Virus record (IMG/VR): IMGVR_UViG_3300035695_000234
Coordinates: 1 to 34,047 of that record
Strand: one strand, 5' to 3'
From: a virus
Length of the DNA stretch: 34,047 nucleotides
Of this stretch, positions 24,353 to 31,680 are shown in pieces. Positions within the stretch are counted from its first letter, which is position 1; every line of letters begins with the position of its first letter. Position numbers and translations under genes: made by a program. The notes beneath the pieces are model-generated. The model worked only from the letters and a program-made list of their open reading frames with translations, did no database searches and was not told the origin of the DNA.

Positions 24353-26119
24353 ATGAAAAAGTCTTTCATGATCGGTCTTTGCTGTTTATGGGGAGCGCAG
24401 CTTTTCCTGGCAATCAACGCCCAGGCACAGAACTGGACCACCGTAACGGCCACTAACATTACTGATCTCAACCAGCAGAGGCTGGCAGCCGGACAGTTGT
24501 GCTTCATAGCCACCGACCAGAATGACAATCCCATCAGCACCGGCGTTGGCGGCGGCGGACAGCTCTTGCGACGTCAATATTGTTCGCAAGTCACGGCAGG
24601 CGCCCTGCCGACGGCGTTCACCGTTCCCAATCCCGCCACCACGCAGCCCGCCGGAGTCTACTATCGCGTCACGGTGAAGGACTCTTCCACCGGGCAGGAA
24701 GTGCTGCGGTACACGCAGGTCAGCTTTTCCGGAACCAGCTTTAATTTTGATACCTATGCGCCGCTGAACCTCGGCACACCGGCGCCGCTTTCCGGCAATG
24801 CGGTCACGGGAAACCTGAGCGTCGCGGGAAACCTGTCGGCTACCGGAACCGTGACGGCGTCCAACATACCGGCCAGCATTCCAGGGATTGGCAGTTGCAC
24901 CAATCAATTTGTTCGAGCGCTAAATCTGGCGGCGGCCCCAACGTGCAGCACGGTTGGCTCATCCGATCTGGCCGCTTCTCTGGCCCTGACCACGCCCAAT
25001 CTTGGAGCTGCCACCGCAACAACTATTTCCGCAACCGGCGTCCTTGCGAGCTCAGGAGCAACAGGGTTGCCCACAGGCGGAGGGGCAGCCACGTATCTCT
25101 TCAGCCAGAACTCCACGCCGCACGGCGGTGCGCTGATTGTTGGCGACGGCTCAGGCTGGCAGTTTGACTTTCTGAAACGGACGGCGAGCACGAACACGGT
25201 GCTTGCTTCGCTCAAAGACAGCGGCGCGCTGACGTTCGGAGCGTCTTCCGATGCCGGTCTTTCCCGTACCGCCGCAGGCACGGTCGCCGCGGGAAACGGC
25301 ACGGCCGGAGACGTAAGCGGCAACTTCAAAGCCGCGCAGATTCAGATTCCCACGGCGGCAAATACGCTGACCGCATTCATTTTCAACGACGGAGCAGGCG
25401 GGCTTACGGCACAAAGCAGCAGCGGCCAGCAAGTCCGGCTGACCGATGCCACGGGAAATCTTTATATATCGCAGCCGGGGAAATCCATTCTGTTCTTTGG
25501 CGGGACGTCGGGCAGCACCAGCGTGAGCGCGTCGGCTGTGGCGTCAGGGGCGCTCACGCTGCCAGCGGCCACCGATACGCTGGTAGGTAAGGCCACAACC
25601 GACACGCTGACGAATAAGACCCTGATTTCGCCAGCGATTTCAACCATCAGCAACACTGGCACTCTCACTCTGCCAACGTCAACAGATACCCTGGTCGGCC
25701 GGGCCACCACTGACACTCTAACCAACAAGAACCTAATCTCTCCTCAATTCAACGGCATCACAATTTCGGAAGCTCCTGTTATGACGTGGAGCACATTCGT
25801 CCCAGGTAATTTGACGATCATTACCGGTGTCTCTCAAATCACCATCCCCAAGGGGATTACCATTCTTAGATTTGAGTCAATCACTTACGCCAACGCTCCA
25901 GCAGGATGTACTACAAATGCTGTTCTAAACATTGCTGATATGACGAACACAAGTACTTTGACGACCTTGACTCAAAGCGCTCAAGTTTCAGATAGTGGTC
26001 CTCTTTTGATTAATGCGTCCGCAGGCCATGTTCTAAGGGTGGGAGTTTCAACTGCCGCCTCAGGCTGTACCACAACTCCGCAAAATGCAATGGTCGAAGT
26101 TCAATACCGAATGCAGTGA
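24353..26119 (+). CDS. Exported fibre-like protein B (paralogue of A)
   Basis: A 588-residue protein with a signal peptide (MKKSFMIGLCCLWGAQLFLA, cleavage probably after AQA) and the same N-terminal module as protein A (NWTTVTATNITDLNQQRLAA, CFIATDQNDNPIS, VLRYTQVSFSGTSFNFD). It has the fibre motif twice (LVGKATTDTLTNKTL and LVGRATTDTLTNKNL). The final 120 or so residues, after about nucleotide 25735, are unrelated to those of protein A and look more A/T-rich, as if a different tip had been exchanged in. GGAG precedes the start. It looks like a duplicated fibre gene with a variable tip. Confidence 0.78.
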   Translation: MKKSFMIGLCCLWGAQLFLAINAQAQNWTTVTATNITDLNQQRLAAGQLCFIATDQNDNPISTGVGGGGQLLRRQYCSQVTAGALPTAFTVPNPATTQPAGVYYRVTVKDSSTGQEVLRYTQVSFSGTSFNFDTYAPLNLGTPAPLSGNAVTGNLSVAGNLSATGTVTASNIPASIPGIGSCTNQFVRALNLAAAPTCSTVGSSDLAASLALTTPNLGAATATTISATGVLASSGATGLPTGGGAATYLFSQNSTPHGGALIVGDGSGWQFDFLKRTASTNTVLASLKDSGALTFGASSDAGLSRTAAGTVAAGNGTAGDVSGNFKAAQIQIPTAANTLTAFIFNDGAGGLTAQSSSGQQVRLTDATGNLYISQPGKSILFFGGTSGSTSVSASAVASGALTLPAATDTLVGKATTDTLTNKTLISPAISTISNTGTLTLPTSTDTLVGRATTDTLTNKNLISPQFNGITISEAPVMTWSTFVPGNLTIITGVSQITIPKGITILRFESITYANAPAGCTTNAVLNIADMTNTSTLTTLTQSAQVSDSGPLLINASAGHVLRVGVSTAASGCTTTPQNAMVEVQYRMQ

Positions 26120-26214
26120 GCATGCAAGGGAATTGCCCAGCGAAAGAAAGTGTCCAGTTCTCGCCGAACTGAAAGACGAGCGGCTGCTCGGTTGATGCCG
26201 TCGTTGCCCACGCT

Positions 26215-26243
26215 TTGCCTGCGTGCTGCTGATCTCGGATAAC
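26215..26243 (+). promoter_or_regulatory. Possible promoter of methyltransferase-like gene
   Basis: TTGCCT (26215-26220) and GATAAC (26238-26243) are 17 bases apart, each a 4-of-6 match. Transcription from here would start near 26250, which leaves a 27-base leader before the ATG at 26277. A separate CAGTTC-TCGCC-GAACTG hairpin (26155-26171) precedes it and could end transcription of the fibre gene. Confidence 0.35.
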
Positions 26244-26276
26244 CCAAATAAATCATAAGTGATAAACTCTGTTTCT

Positions 26277-27095
26277 ATGTCAACCAAACATCCAACCGCG
26301 AGAGAATTCCGCAAAAGCAATGATCCTGCTCTTGAGAGAGAATTCCTCTCGCGCGTGATGTTGCCATGTGGCGCTTTTATGACCACAGATCGCAATCGGT
26401 TGGCAGATGTGGACACTCTGCTGATGCTGCATCTGCCTTCGCGCGGCCCGCTGGATATCATGGATGTAGCCGTATCATCAGGTATTACTACGGTAGAGTT
26501 AGCGCGGCGCTTTCCGAACCACAGAATTATCGCGACAGACAGAATGCCAACAGCTAGGTTGGTCCATGTATTTAAGGGCTTCGACGTTCTGGTTGACGAC
26601 AGCCGTAATGTGCTTCATTTCGACATCGCTGGGTTTGGCTTTTCTCCAAGTAGGAGCACGGTATTGCGACCGTTTAAAGCAGCAGCACTGCAACTATTCA
26701 AGGCTCTTGATAGGCCATCACTCCCAGCCGATGAAGTTACTCTTAAATCGCAGTTAGCGAATGGTCTCAGCGTAGTGACAGATGACGTATTCGAGCAAAA
26801 CCCGCCAGAGTGGATAGGCCGATTTGACGTGATCCGCGCGGCGAACATATTAAATTTGGCTTACTTCCATCCGGACCGCATTCGTGCCGGTGTTGCAACA
26901 CTGAAACAGCGCCTAAAGAATGGCGGCTTACTGCTGGTTGCCCGCACAGTCGCGCGCTCTTTGATGTACGTTCCAACGAACGATTGGGTGAGTGCGAACG
27001 ATGCAACCATATTTCGACTAGATTGCGGCAAGCTATCTGTTATTGGTCGCCTAGGCAATGGTTCAGAGATAGAAGACATCGTGCTCTCTTACTGA
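26277..27095 (+). CDS. Class I SAM-dependent methyltransferase-like protein
   Basis: A 272-residue protein, if the ATG at 26277 is used; a GTG six codons earlier is also possible, and neither has a good ribosome-binding site. The core reads as a Rossmann methyltransferase: DIMDVAVSSGITTVELARRF is the SAM-binding motif I region, IIATDR gives the acidic residue after strand 2, and FDVIRAANILNLAYF and LKNGGLLLVARTV match the post-motif regions. The Gly-rich loop is only partly conserved (AVSSGITT), so catalytic activity is not certain. The substrate is unknown. The gene looks A/T-richer than the tail genes and probably arrived separately as lysogen cargo. Confidence 0.6.
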   Translation: MSTKHPTAREFRKSNDPALEREFLSRVMLPCGAFMTTDRNRLADVDTLLMLHLPSRGPLDIMDVAVSSGITTVELARRFPNHRIIATDRMPTARLVHVFKGFDVLVDDSRNVLHFDIAGFGFSPSRSTVLRPFKAAALQLFKALDRPSLPADEVTLKSQLANGLSVVTDDVFEQNPPEWIGRFDVIRAANILNLAYFHPDRIRAGVATLKQRLKNGGLLLVARTVARSLMYVPTNDWVSANDATIFRLDCGKLSVIGRLGNGSEIEDIVLSY

Positions 27096-27198
27096 GTCAA
27101 CTCCACCATAAACAAGCTACCTGAAACGTGTTTGCGGCGGCGAGAACAATGCGATTGCTGAAGAGACGCTGTGCTGCTTTGTCTGTGGTGGAACTGGT

Positions 27199-27666
27199 TC
27201 AGTTGAGGTGTAAACTTTTTTGGGAAAGCCGCCACTCACTAAAGCGAACACGCAGCCTGTCAAGCAACGGAGGTGGGGTGTCACACGCAATGAAGTATTC
27301 AATACCGCATTCAGAAGCGGTTTCGCCGTCATAGACCCCAGCCGCCTTGGTCGCCAAATGCCATCGCTCAGGGTAGTGGTCTATGAATGTTGACTTGTAC
27401 ATTGAGCGCGAAGTGGGTGGGTCCTGATTGATGCTTTTTTCGCGATATTGTTTTTTGGTAAACCGCTGGACCCATACGCAGCCAATCAGCCATATGATAA
27501 AGCCGAGCCATAGCCAATTGAAAAGGTGTGGATAAAAACAGGCTGCGACGCTCCATGTAAGGAAGACCAGGCCCGATACGGCAGTCAATTCGCCGGCGCG
27601 GTCGCTCCACCATATCAAGCGATACTCGCGGAACATCCGTGCTCGTACGTAGTCTGGTTCAGGCAT
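27199..27666 (-). CDS. Two-helix membrane protein of unknown function
   Basis: A 155-residue protein with two adjacent hydrophobic helices near residues 28-62 (TAVSGLVFLTWSVAACFY and LFNWLWLGFIIWLIGCVW) and a cytosolic-looking basic segment after them (QRFTKKQYREKS). The rest is soluble and not recognisable. It lies 80 bases downstream of the SGNH lipoprotein gene on the same strand and could share its transcript. No good ribosome-binding site is seen before either ATG (residue 1 or 11), which lowers confidence. It is convergent with the methyltransferase-like gene. Confidence 0.5.
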   Translation of the reverse strand: MPEPDYVRARMFREYRLIWWSDRAGELTAVSGLVFLTWSVAACFYPHLFNWLWLGFIIWLIGCVWVQRFTKKQYREKSINQDPPTSRSMYKSTFIDHYPERWHLATKAAGVYDGETASECGIEYFIACDTPPPLLDRLRVRFSEWRLSQKSLHLN

Positions 27667-27746
27667 AGGAAAAGGCAGCCGGGAGACGTCCCCAAAAGTC
27701 TATCACTGATACCAGCGAGTGCAGATCAACCTCGACCAAGCAGCAT

Positions 27747-28361
27747 TCATTGCTGTATGGGTAACAAAGCAGCCTGGGCGACGGGAGCTATAGCGGCGTA
27801 GCCGGCATCGTTGAGGTGGACGGTGTCGGCTGCGAACGCCGGCTGCAACTCTCCGTCTGCGGGATCAACCAGGGCGGAGTAATAATCCGCCAGAGGGATT
27901 TTGTTGGTCGCGGCATATGCCTTCAACTGGCTGTTGAGGTCGACAATCACAGGATTATGAACGGCCTCTGTGGAGCGCATGGGCGGCAGGGTACAAATCA
28001 CAAACCGGATGCCCTGACTCCGCGATTGGTCATACATGGCGGTCAGGACAGAAAAAATATGGCCGGCGTTGTCGCCCTGGAGCACGTCATTGGTTCCGGC
28101 CAGAATCATCACCGTACCGGGATGGCCGGGCGAAACGGCAGTATCAAAATCAGCCGCCAGCGTGACGGCCGTCGCCCCGAAAACGCCGCGGTTGACATAA
28201 GGACTGCCGGGAAATGACTTCGAGAGGTCCCAAAAAGACGTCAGAGAGTCGCCATAGAACACTGCCGTGAACGGCCGTGCCTGGACCTGCGGCTGAACTT
28301 GTTGGACTCGCCCTGGGCAGCCGGCCAGCAGGAGAGCCATGGCGAAAATCGCACCTTTCAT
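27747..28361 (-). CDS. SGNH/GDSL-family hydrolase lipoprotein
   Basis: A 204-residue esterase-like protein with a lipoprotein signal (MKGAIFAMALLLAGC, lipidated Cys15); this start is chosen because it yields the signal. All key blocks are present: FYGDSL with nucleophile Ser39, NRGVFGATA (block II Gly59), AGTND with Asn91, and DTVHLNDAGY with Asp179 and His182. It would hydrolyse ester bonds, for example acetyl groups on a polysaccharide, at the cell surface. It lies on the strand opposite to the late genes, directly after the tail-fibre block, and appears to lead a two-gene leftward unit. A role in changing surface receptors, and so excluding other phages, is an inference. Confidence 0.8.
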   Translation of the reverse strand: MKGAIFAMALLLAGCPGRVQQVQPQVQARPFTAVFYGDSLTSFWDLSKSFPGSPYVNRGVFGATAVTLAADFDTAVSPGHPGTVMILAGTNDVLQGDNAGHIFSVLTAMYDQSRSQGIRFVICTLPPMRSTEAVHNPVIVDLNSQLKAYAATNKIPLADYYSALVDPADGELQPAFAADTVHLNDAGYAAIAPVAQAALLPIQQ

Positions 28362-28455
28362 TCCGTACAGTGTAATCCGGAGTTGCTGCACGGGCGAGCC
28401 AGATTTTTCTCCGCTGACTGGCCCGGGCGCACAAAAGTAACGAGGGATTTCCATT

Positions 28456-28486
28456 AGCGGCAGCCCGTTGGCCGCTTTACTTTTTT
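28456..28486 (+). terminator. Hairpin with T-run before small membrane protein gene
   Basis: AGCGGC (28456-28461) pairs with GCCGCT (28471-28476) around a 9-base loop and is followed by TTACTTTTTT. It stands in the divergent gap between the SGNH gene and the gene at 28519, so it could end rightward read-through. Confidence 0.5.
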
Positions 28487-28518
28487 GAGATCGACCCAAC
28501 ACTTTCCAAGAGGAACCC

Positions 28519-28683
28519 ATGCCATTCCACTTTTCCGATTTCGCTACCGCCGCGAACCTGTTGGTGCTGCTGGGAATTTACCGCAAGATGTCAATCATTG
28601 TGTACCAGCACAAGCTCATGTGGAGCGACTTTGCCGAACGCAAGGGCATCAGCGCGAATGGGAAGCATGCGGCCAGCGTGTAG
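28519..28683 (+). CDS. Small membrane protein
   Basis: A 54-residue protein: MPFHFSDFATAAN, a hydrophobic stretch LLVLLGIYRKMSIIV, then YQHKLMWSDFAERKGI and a short tail. The aromatic-rich His-x-x-Met-Trp-x-Asp-Phe segment recalls small proteins in other prophages near lysis genes. The start follows AAGAGGAACCC. One transmembrane helix and a place just upstream of the lysis region suggest a holin-like or accessory lysis function, but it could equally be something else. The overlapping longer reading frame from 28485 has no ribosome-binding site and poor composition, so it is rejected in favour of this one. Confidence 0.6.
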   Translation: MPFHFSDFATAANLLVLLGIYRKMSIIVYQHKLMWSDFAERKGISANGKHAASV

Positions 28684-28774
28684 CCATCAGGAAAACCGAT
28701 TCAGCCGCGAATCAACGCGAAGAACGCGAATCAAATCATCTTAAAGTTTTCAGTCGCGAAATTCGCGTGCAGCA

Positions 28775-28834
28775 GGGGCTAAAGCCCGGAACCAGTTGAG
28801 GCCATCCACGGCACGGCTGAAGCCCGTGCCCTGA
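28775..28834 (+). repeat. Interspersed twin-hairpin repeat, copy 1
   Basis: GGGGCTAAAGCCC (28775-28787) and GGCACGGCTGAAGCCCGTGC (28810-28829) are each self-complementary and form two hairpins separated by about 22 bases. A second copy of the same arrangement and almost the same length is found at 30114-30172. Short reiterations of CGCGAA (around 28709-28725) precede it. This 193-base gap between genes holds no further gene. Confidence 0.6.
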
Positions 28835-28876
28835 TACGAACCTGAAAGCTCACCTGCATCAAACCGAGACCAACAA

Positions 28877-29338
28877 ATGAAACTGACTCCACGGGAAAAA
28901 TTTCTGGCCAAGGTCTGCGAGGACGCAGCCAGCGGATGCTGGCTGTGGCAGGGACTGGTGCGTCCCGATGGGTATGGGGCCGTGCGATACAACGGCAAGG
29001 AGCACGGCGCGCATCGGGTGGCCTGGATGCTGTTTCGGGGCAAGATCGGAGTGGGCATTGTGGTCTGCCACAAATGCGATGTGCGGGCGTGCGTGAATCC
29101 CGAGCATTTGTTTCTGGGAACCGCGGCAGAAAATGTGCGGGACATGGCGGAGAAGGGAAGATGCCCGCGCGGAGAGAGGCATGGTTCGGCAAGATTGACC
29201 GCGGAAGAGGTGGGCCGCATTAAGACGATGCTGGCGGAAGACCGGATGTACATGAGCGAGATTGCGCGGGAGTTTGGGGTTTCTCCGACAACGATCCGGG
29301 CGATCAAGACGGGGAAGACGTGGAAAGGGGCGCTCTAA
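28877..29338 (+). CDS. HNH endonuclease
   Basis: A 153-residue protein with the HNH_3-type layout of phage homing-like nucleases: AHRVAWMLF (His46), then VCHKCDVRACVNPEHLFLGT, in which His65, Asn74 and His77 form the nuclease core with nearby Cys64, Cys67 and Cys72, followed by AENVRDMAEKGR. The C-terminal third (SARLTAEEVGRIKTMLAED, MSEIAREFGVSPTTIRAIKTG) is a helix-turn-helix that would give sequence specificity. It would cut DNA at a specific site and spread itself, or cut competing phage DNA. It is a stand-alone gene just before the lysis region, not embedded in an intron as far as can be seen. Confidence 0.8.
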   Translation: MKLTPREKFLAKVCEDAASGCWLWQGLVRPDGYGAVRYNGKEHGAHRVAWMLFRGKIGVGIVVCHKCDVRACVNPEHLFLGTAAENVRDMAEKGRCPRGERHGSARLTAEEVGRIKTMLAEDRMYMSEIAREFGVSPTTIRAIKTGKTWKGAL

Positions 29339-29535
29339 TCGCCGTGATCGACCGGAATCGCCGTGAGCGCCGGAAGCGGAAGGGCGAAGACTCACCGCGC
29401 ATGAACACGGATGACGCGGATAAGACAATCGGGAAATCGACCTGTTTTAAAAGAGATTTTTTGAACTCGCAAACCGGCACCAGATTTTTCCTGTTCGCGG
29501 ACCTAAACAATCGTTCTGGATTCCTGGAGGTATTT

Positions 29536-30054
29536 ATGGCTGACTTCAAATCGGCTTTTGCATTTGTGTTGCGGCATGAAGATTCAACCCGCTCCGGCAA
29601 GGTGACCGTGGATGCCGGCGGACGCACGCGCTTCGGCATCGCGGAAAAGTTTCATCCTGATCTGCCCGAGGAGTTCTTTGCCGGGCCGGCAGAAGACGCG
29701 CTGGCCGAGGCAGCGAAGATTGAAGAGCGTGAATACTGGGACGCGATGAGGCTGGCCGAGGTTGAGAACCAAAATGTGGCCAACAAGTTATTTGATATGG
29801 GCGTGAACATGGGAGCGCGCCAGGCCGCGGTCTATGCCCAGCGGGCGGCGAATGTGCTGGTCGCGGTGGATGCGCGCGTGGCGGAAGATGGAGTGATTGG
29901 CCCCAGGACGCTGGCGGCCATCAACGCGGCTGGTCCGATAGCGTATTACCAGTTGCTGTGCCAATTTAGTGCGGCGTATTACCGGCATCTGGCTGCGGTG
30001 AATCCGGCGCTGGCGGTAAATCTGGCCGGGTGGCTCAAGAGGGCGGAAGCGTAA
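29536..30054 (+). CDS. Endolysin, GH108 lysozyme with peptidoglycan-binding domain
   Basis: A 172-residue lysozyme that cleaves the glycan backbone of peptidoglycan at lysis. The GH108 signature FVLRHEDSTRSGKV with catalytic Glu15, then DAGGRTRFGIAEKF, is clear. The C-terminal half (LFDMGVNMGARQAAVYAQRA, then DGVIGPRTLAAINAAG) matches the PG_binding_3 domain typical of this family. The ATG at 29536 follows CTGGAGG; the frame is open upstream but has no such signal. No signal peptide is seen, so export would depend on a holin. The 197-base gap before it contains host-style repeats, including the direct repeat AATCGCCGTGA at 29337 and 29355. Confidence 0.85.
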   Translation: MADFKSAFAFVLRHEDSTRSGKVTVDAGGRTRFGIAEKFHPDLPEEFFAGPAEDALAEAAKIEEREYWDAMRLAEVENQNVANKLFDMGVNMGARQAAVYAQRAANVLVAVDARVAEDGVIGPRTLAAINAAGPIAYYQLLCQFSAAYYRHLAAVNPALAVNLAGWLKRAEA

Positions 30055-30113
30055 GCTCCTAGCCGTTGGCTCTTGGCCTTTGGTTGTTAGCCGTTAGCCC
30101 TTTGCGGTGATCA

Positions 30114-30172
30114 GGGGCTAAAGCCCAATGACTCTTTATGGCAAAGATGGCACGAGTGAACTCGCGCCCTGA
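30114..30172 (+). repeat. Interspersed twin-hairpin repeat, copy 2
   Basis: GGGGCTAAAGCCC (30114-30126) followed by GGCACGAGTGAACTCGCGCC (30149-30168) and CTGA gives the same order and length (59 against 60 bases) as copy 1. The region around it (30055-30311) has no gene but many degenerate AGCC/AGCT units, such as AAAAGCCAAAAGC (30238-30250). Confidence 0.55.
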
Positions 30173-30311
30173 CACTTGTCTCGCTCAGGGAAAGAGCTTC
30201 GCAAGAGCCAAGAGCTGAGAGCGAAAAGCTAAGGGCCAAAAGCCAAAAGCTATCCGCAACTTTCACAATTTCAACTTCACAAAACCTTTCAACAGAAAAG
30301 AGGAAAACACC

Positions 30312-31061
30312 ATGAACCTGAAAACCTGGTTCAAGGGGCTGGGCGTGTTTGCGCTGAGCTCAATGATTACCGCGTTGGCGACCATGTCACTGGACCCGGC
30401 GAGCTTCAACTTCTCCCGCGCCGGGCTGGCCAAAGTGGGCGCGGCGGCGCTGGTGATTGGCGCGAAAGCCGTCCTGCTGTACCTGAAACAGTCACCGCTG
30501 CCGGGAAGCCAGCCGAACAGCATTGCCGACTGGACGAAGATCAGCAGCGTGCTGTGGCTGTGCGTGATCATTCCGGCGAGCGGATTGCTTGTGGGCTGCG
30601 TGAGCACGTGGGACCGGACGACATATGTGTCGCTGGCCACAAGCAAGTCGCTGATCGACTGTGCGGTGGCGGGCTACAACCATTTCGATGCCGACATCCG
30701 GCACTTATGCGCTGGGGGTTCAGAGGATGCCGCGCAAAACCCAGCTTTTGATGCGAAAGCTTTTTATCTGCCACAGACCCGCGAAGCGCAGCAGGCGATA
30801 GAGAAAGCGCGCCAGGCGCAGGTGGCCGCGGTGGAAGCCTTTGCCGCGTATGCCGTGGCCAAAGTGGCAAAAGACAAGACCGCCACGTTGCAAGAGAAAC
30901 AGGCAGCAGTGATCGGTTACCTGGCGCAGTTTCCCACGTTGCTAGGGGCAGTGCGCGGGCTGATGGGGAAGAAGCCCGTGGGAGTTATGCGGCCGCCTGA
31001 TCATTGGAATGTTGATGAGGCGATGGCGGCGTTGCGGCCAGAGTTGGGTTTCGTACAGTGA
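30312..31061 (+). CDS. Holin-like membrane domain fused to a lipoprotein-like domain
   Basis: A 249-residue protein that appears to join two parts. Residues 1-65 have two hydrophobic helices (GLGVFALSSMITALATMSL; VGAAALVIGAKAVLLYL) and a short polar end (KQSPLP), like small phage holins. From residue 79 a second hydrophobic stretch ends in a lipobox (LLVGC, Cys96), followed by a soluble, Ala-rich helical part (TTYVSLATSKSLIDCAVAG; AIEKARQAQVAAVEAFAAYA) resembling prophage lipoproteins near lysis genes, some of which act as outer-membrane spanins. No stop lies between the parts. A GTG at 30549 could start the lipoprotein separately. It follows the endolysin. Function as holin plus spanin is an inference. 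Confidence 0.6.
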   Translation: MNLKTWFKGLGVFALSSMITALATMSLDPASFNFSRAGLAKVGAAALVIGAKAVLLYLKQSPLPGSQPNSIADWTKISSVLWLCVIIPASGLLVGCVSTWDRTTYVSLATSKSLIDCAVAGYNHFDADIRHLCAGGSEDAAQNPAFDAKAFYLPQTREAQQAIEKARQAQVAAVEAFAAYAVAKVAKDKTATLQEKQAAVIGYLAQFPTLLGAVRGLMGKKPVGVMRPPDHWNVDEAMAALRPELGFVQ

Positions 31062-31194
31062 ATGCAGGCTAAAAAGCCCAAAAAGCAGGAGCAGGCTCCT
31101 CGTAGCCACAAATGGCCGCCCTTCCGCAGGTCACGAGCTAAAAGCCAAATACTAAAAACCAATTACCAAATACCGATTTTCACGAGGTGCAATC

Positions 31195-31488
31195 TTGGCA
31201 ACAAATTCTGTGACAATTATTCCCACGGCAGACAAACTGAAGAGCATGCTGAAGACAGTGACGGACGCGGCGCTGTTTATTGAGCAGATCATTGGTCAGG
31301 CCGGGACGGCCAGCGGCCCAGGCGGCTTTGATCCGGCTGCGGCGGAACGCGTGACCGAGGCGTTTGCCAACCTGGCATCGATTGCGATCCAGGCGGCGCA
31401 TGATGCGGAGGGCAGGGAAATCACGCCTGAAAGCGTGCAGGCGCTGCTGCCGGTGGGCACGCCGTTGGCACCCCCGGTGGGAGGATAG
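31195..31488 (+). CDS. Small phage protein, TTG start
   Basis: A 97-residue protein (ATNSVTIIPTADKLKSMLKT at the start, then an Ala-rich helical middle). The TTG start at 31195 is favoured by GAGG seven bases upstream, and no ATG start is available upstream in the frame. It contains no signal, membrane segment or recognised motif. The Pro/Gly-rich end (LLPVGTPLAPPVGG) looks disordered. It is the last structural-side gene before the integrase. The 192 bases between this gene and the integrase hold a CCGGCC/GGCCGG hairpin (31627-31647) and a possible TTGTTG-18-TAACAT promoter, but no gene. Confidence 0.55.
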   Translation: MATNSVTIIPTADKLKSMLKTVTDAALFIEQIIGQAGTASGPGGFDPAAAERVTEAFANLASIAIQAAHDAEGREITPESVQALLPVGTPLAPPVGG

Positions 31489-31680
31489 CAAGATGCGCGC
31501 GGCAGCTGGAAATGCAGCCAAAACCATATATTGTGGTCGCCTGCCCCACAGTTACGCTATATTTTGTTGTAGCGAATATAAATCGAATAACATAGAATAA
31601 ACATTGAACCCAAGTAGGCAGATCGCCCGGCCACTCCCTCCGGCCGGAGAGCTGCAAAGCAAGCAGGCACAAAAGTTTTT

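Noticed and set aside
28485-28799. Rightward 104-codon frame upstream of the HNH gene
   Set aside because: It begins without a ribosome-binding site, is rich in Arg/His/Gln, and overlaps the better-supported 54-residue gene and an interspersed repeat.
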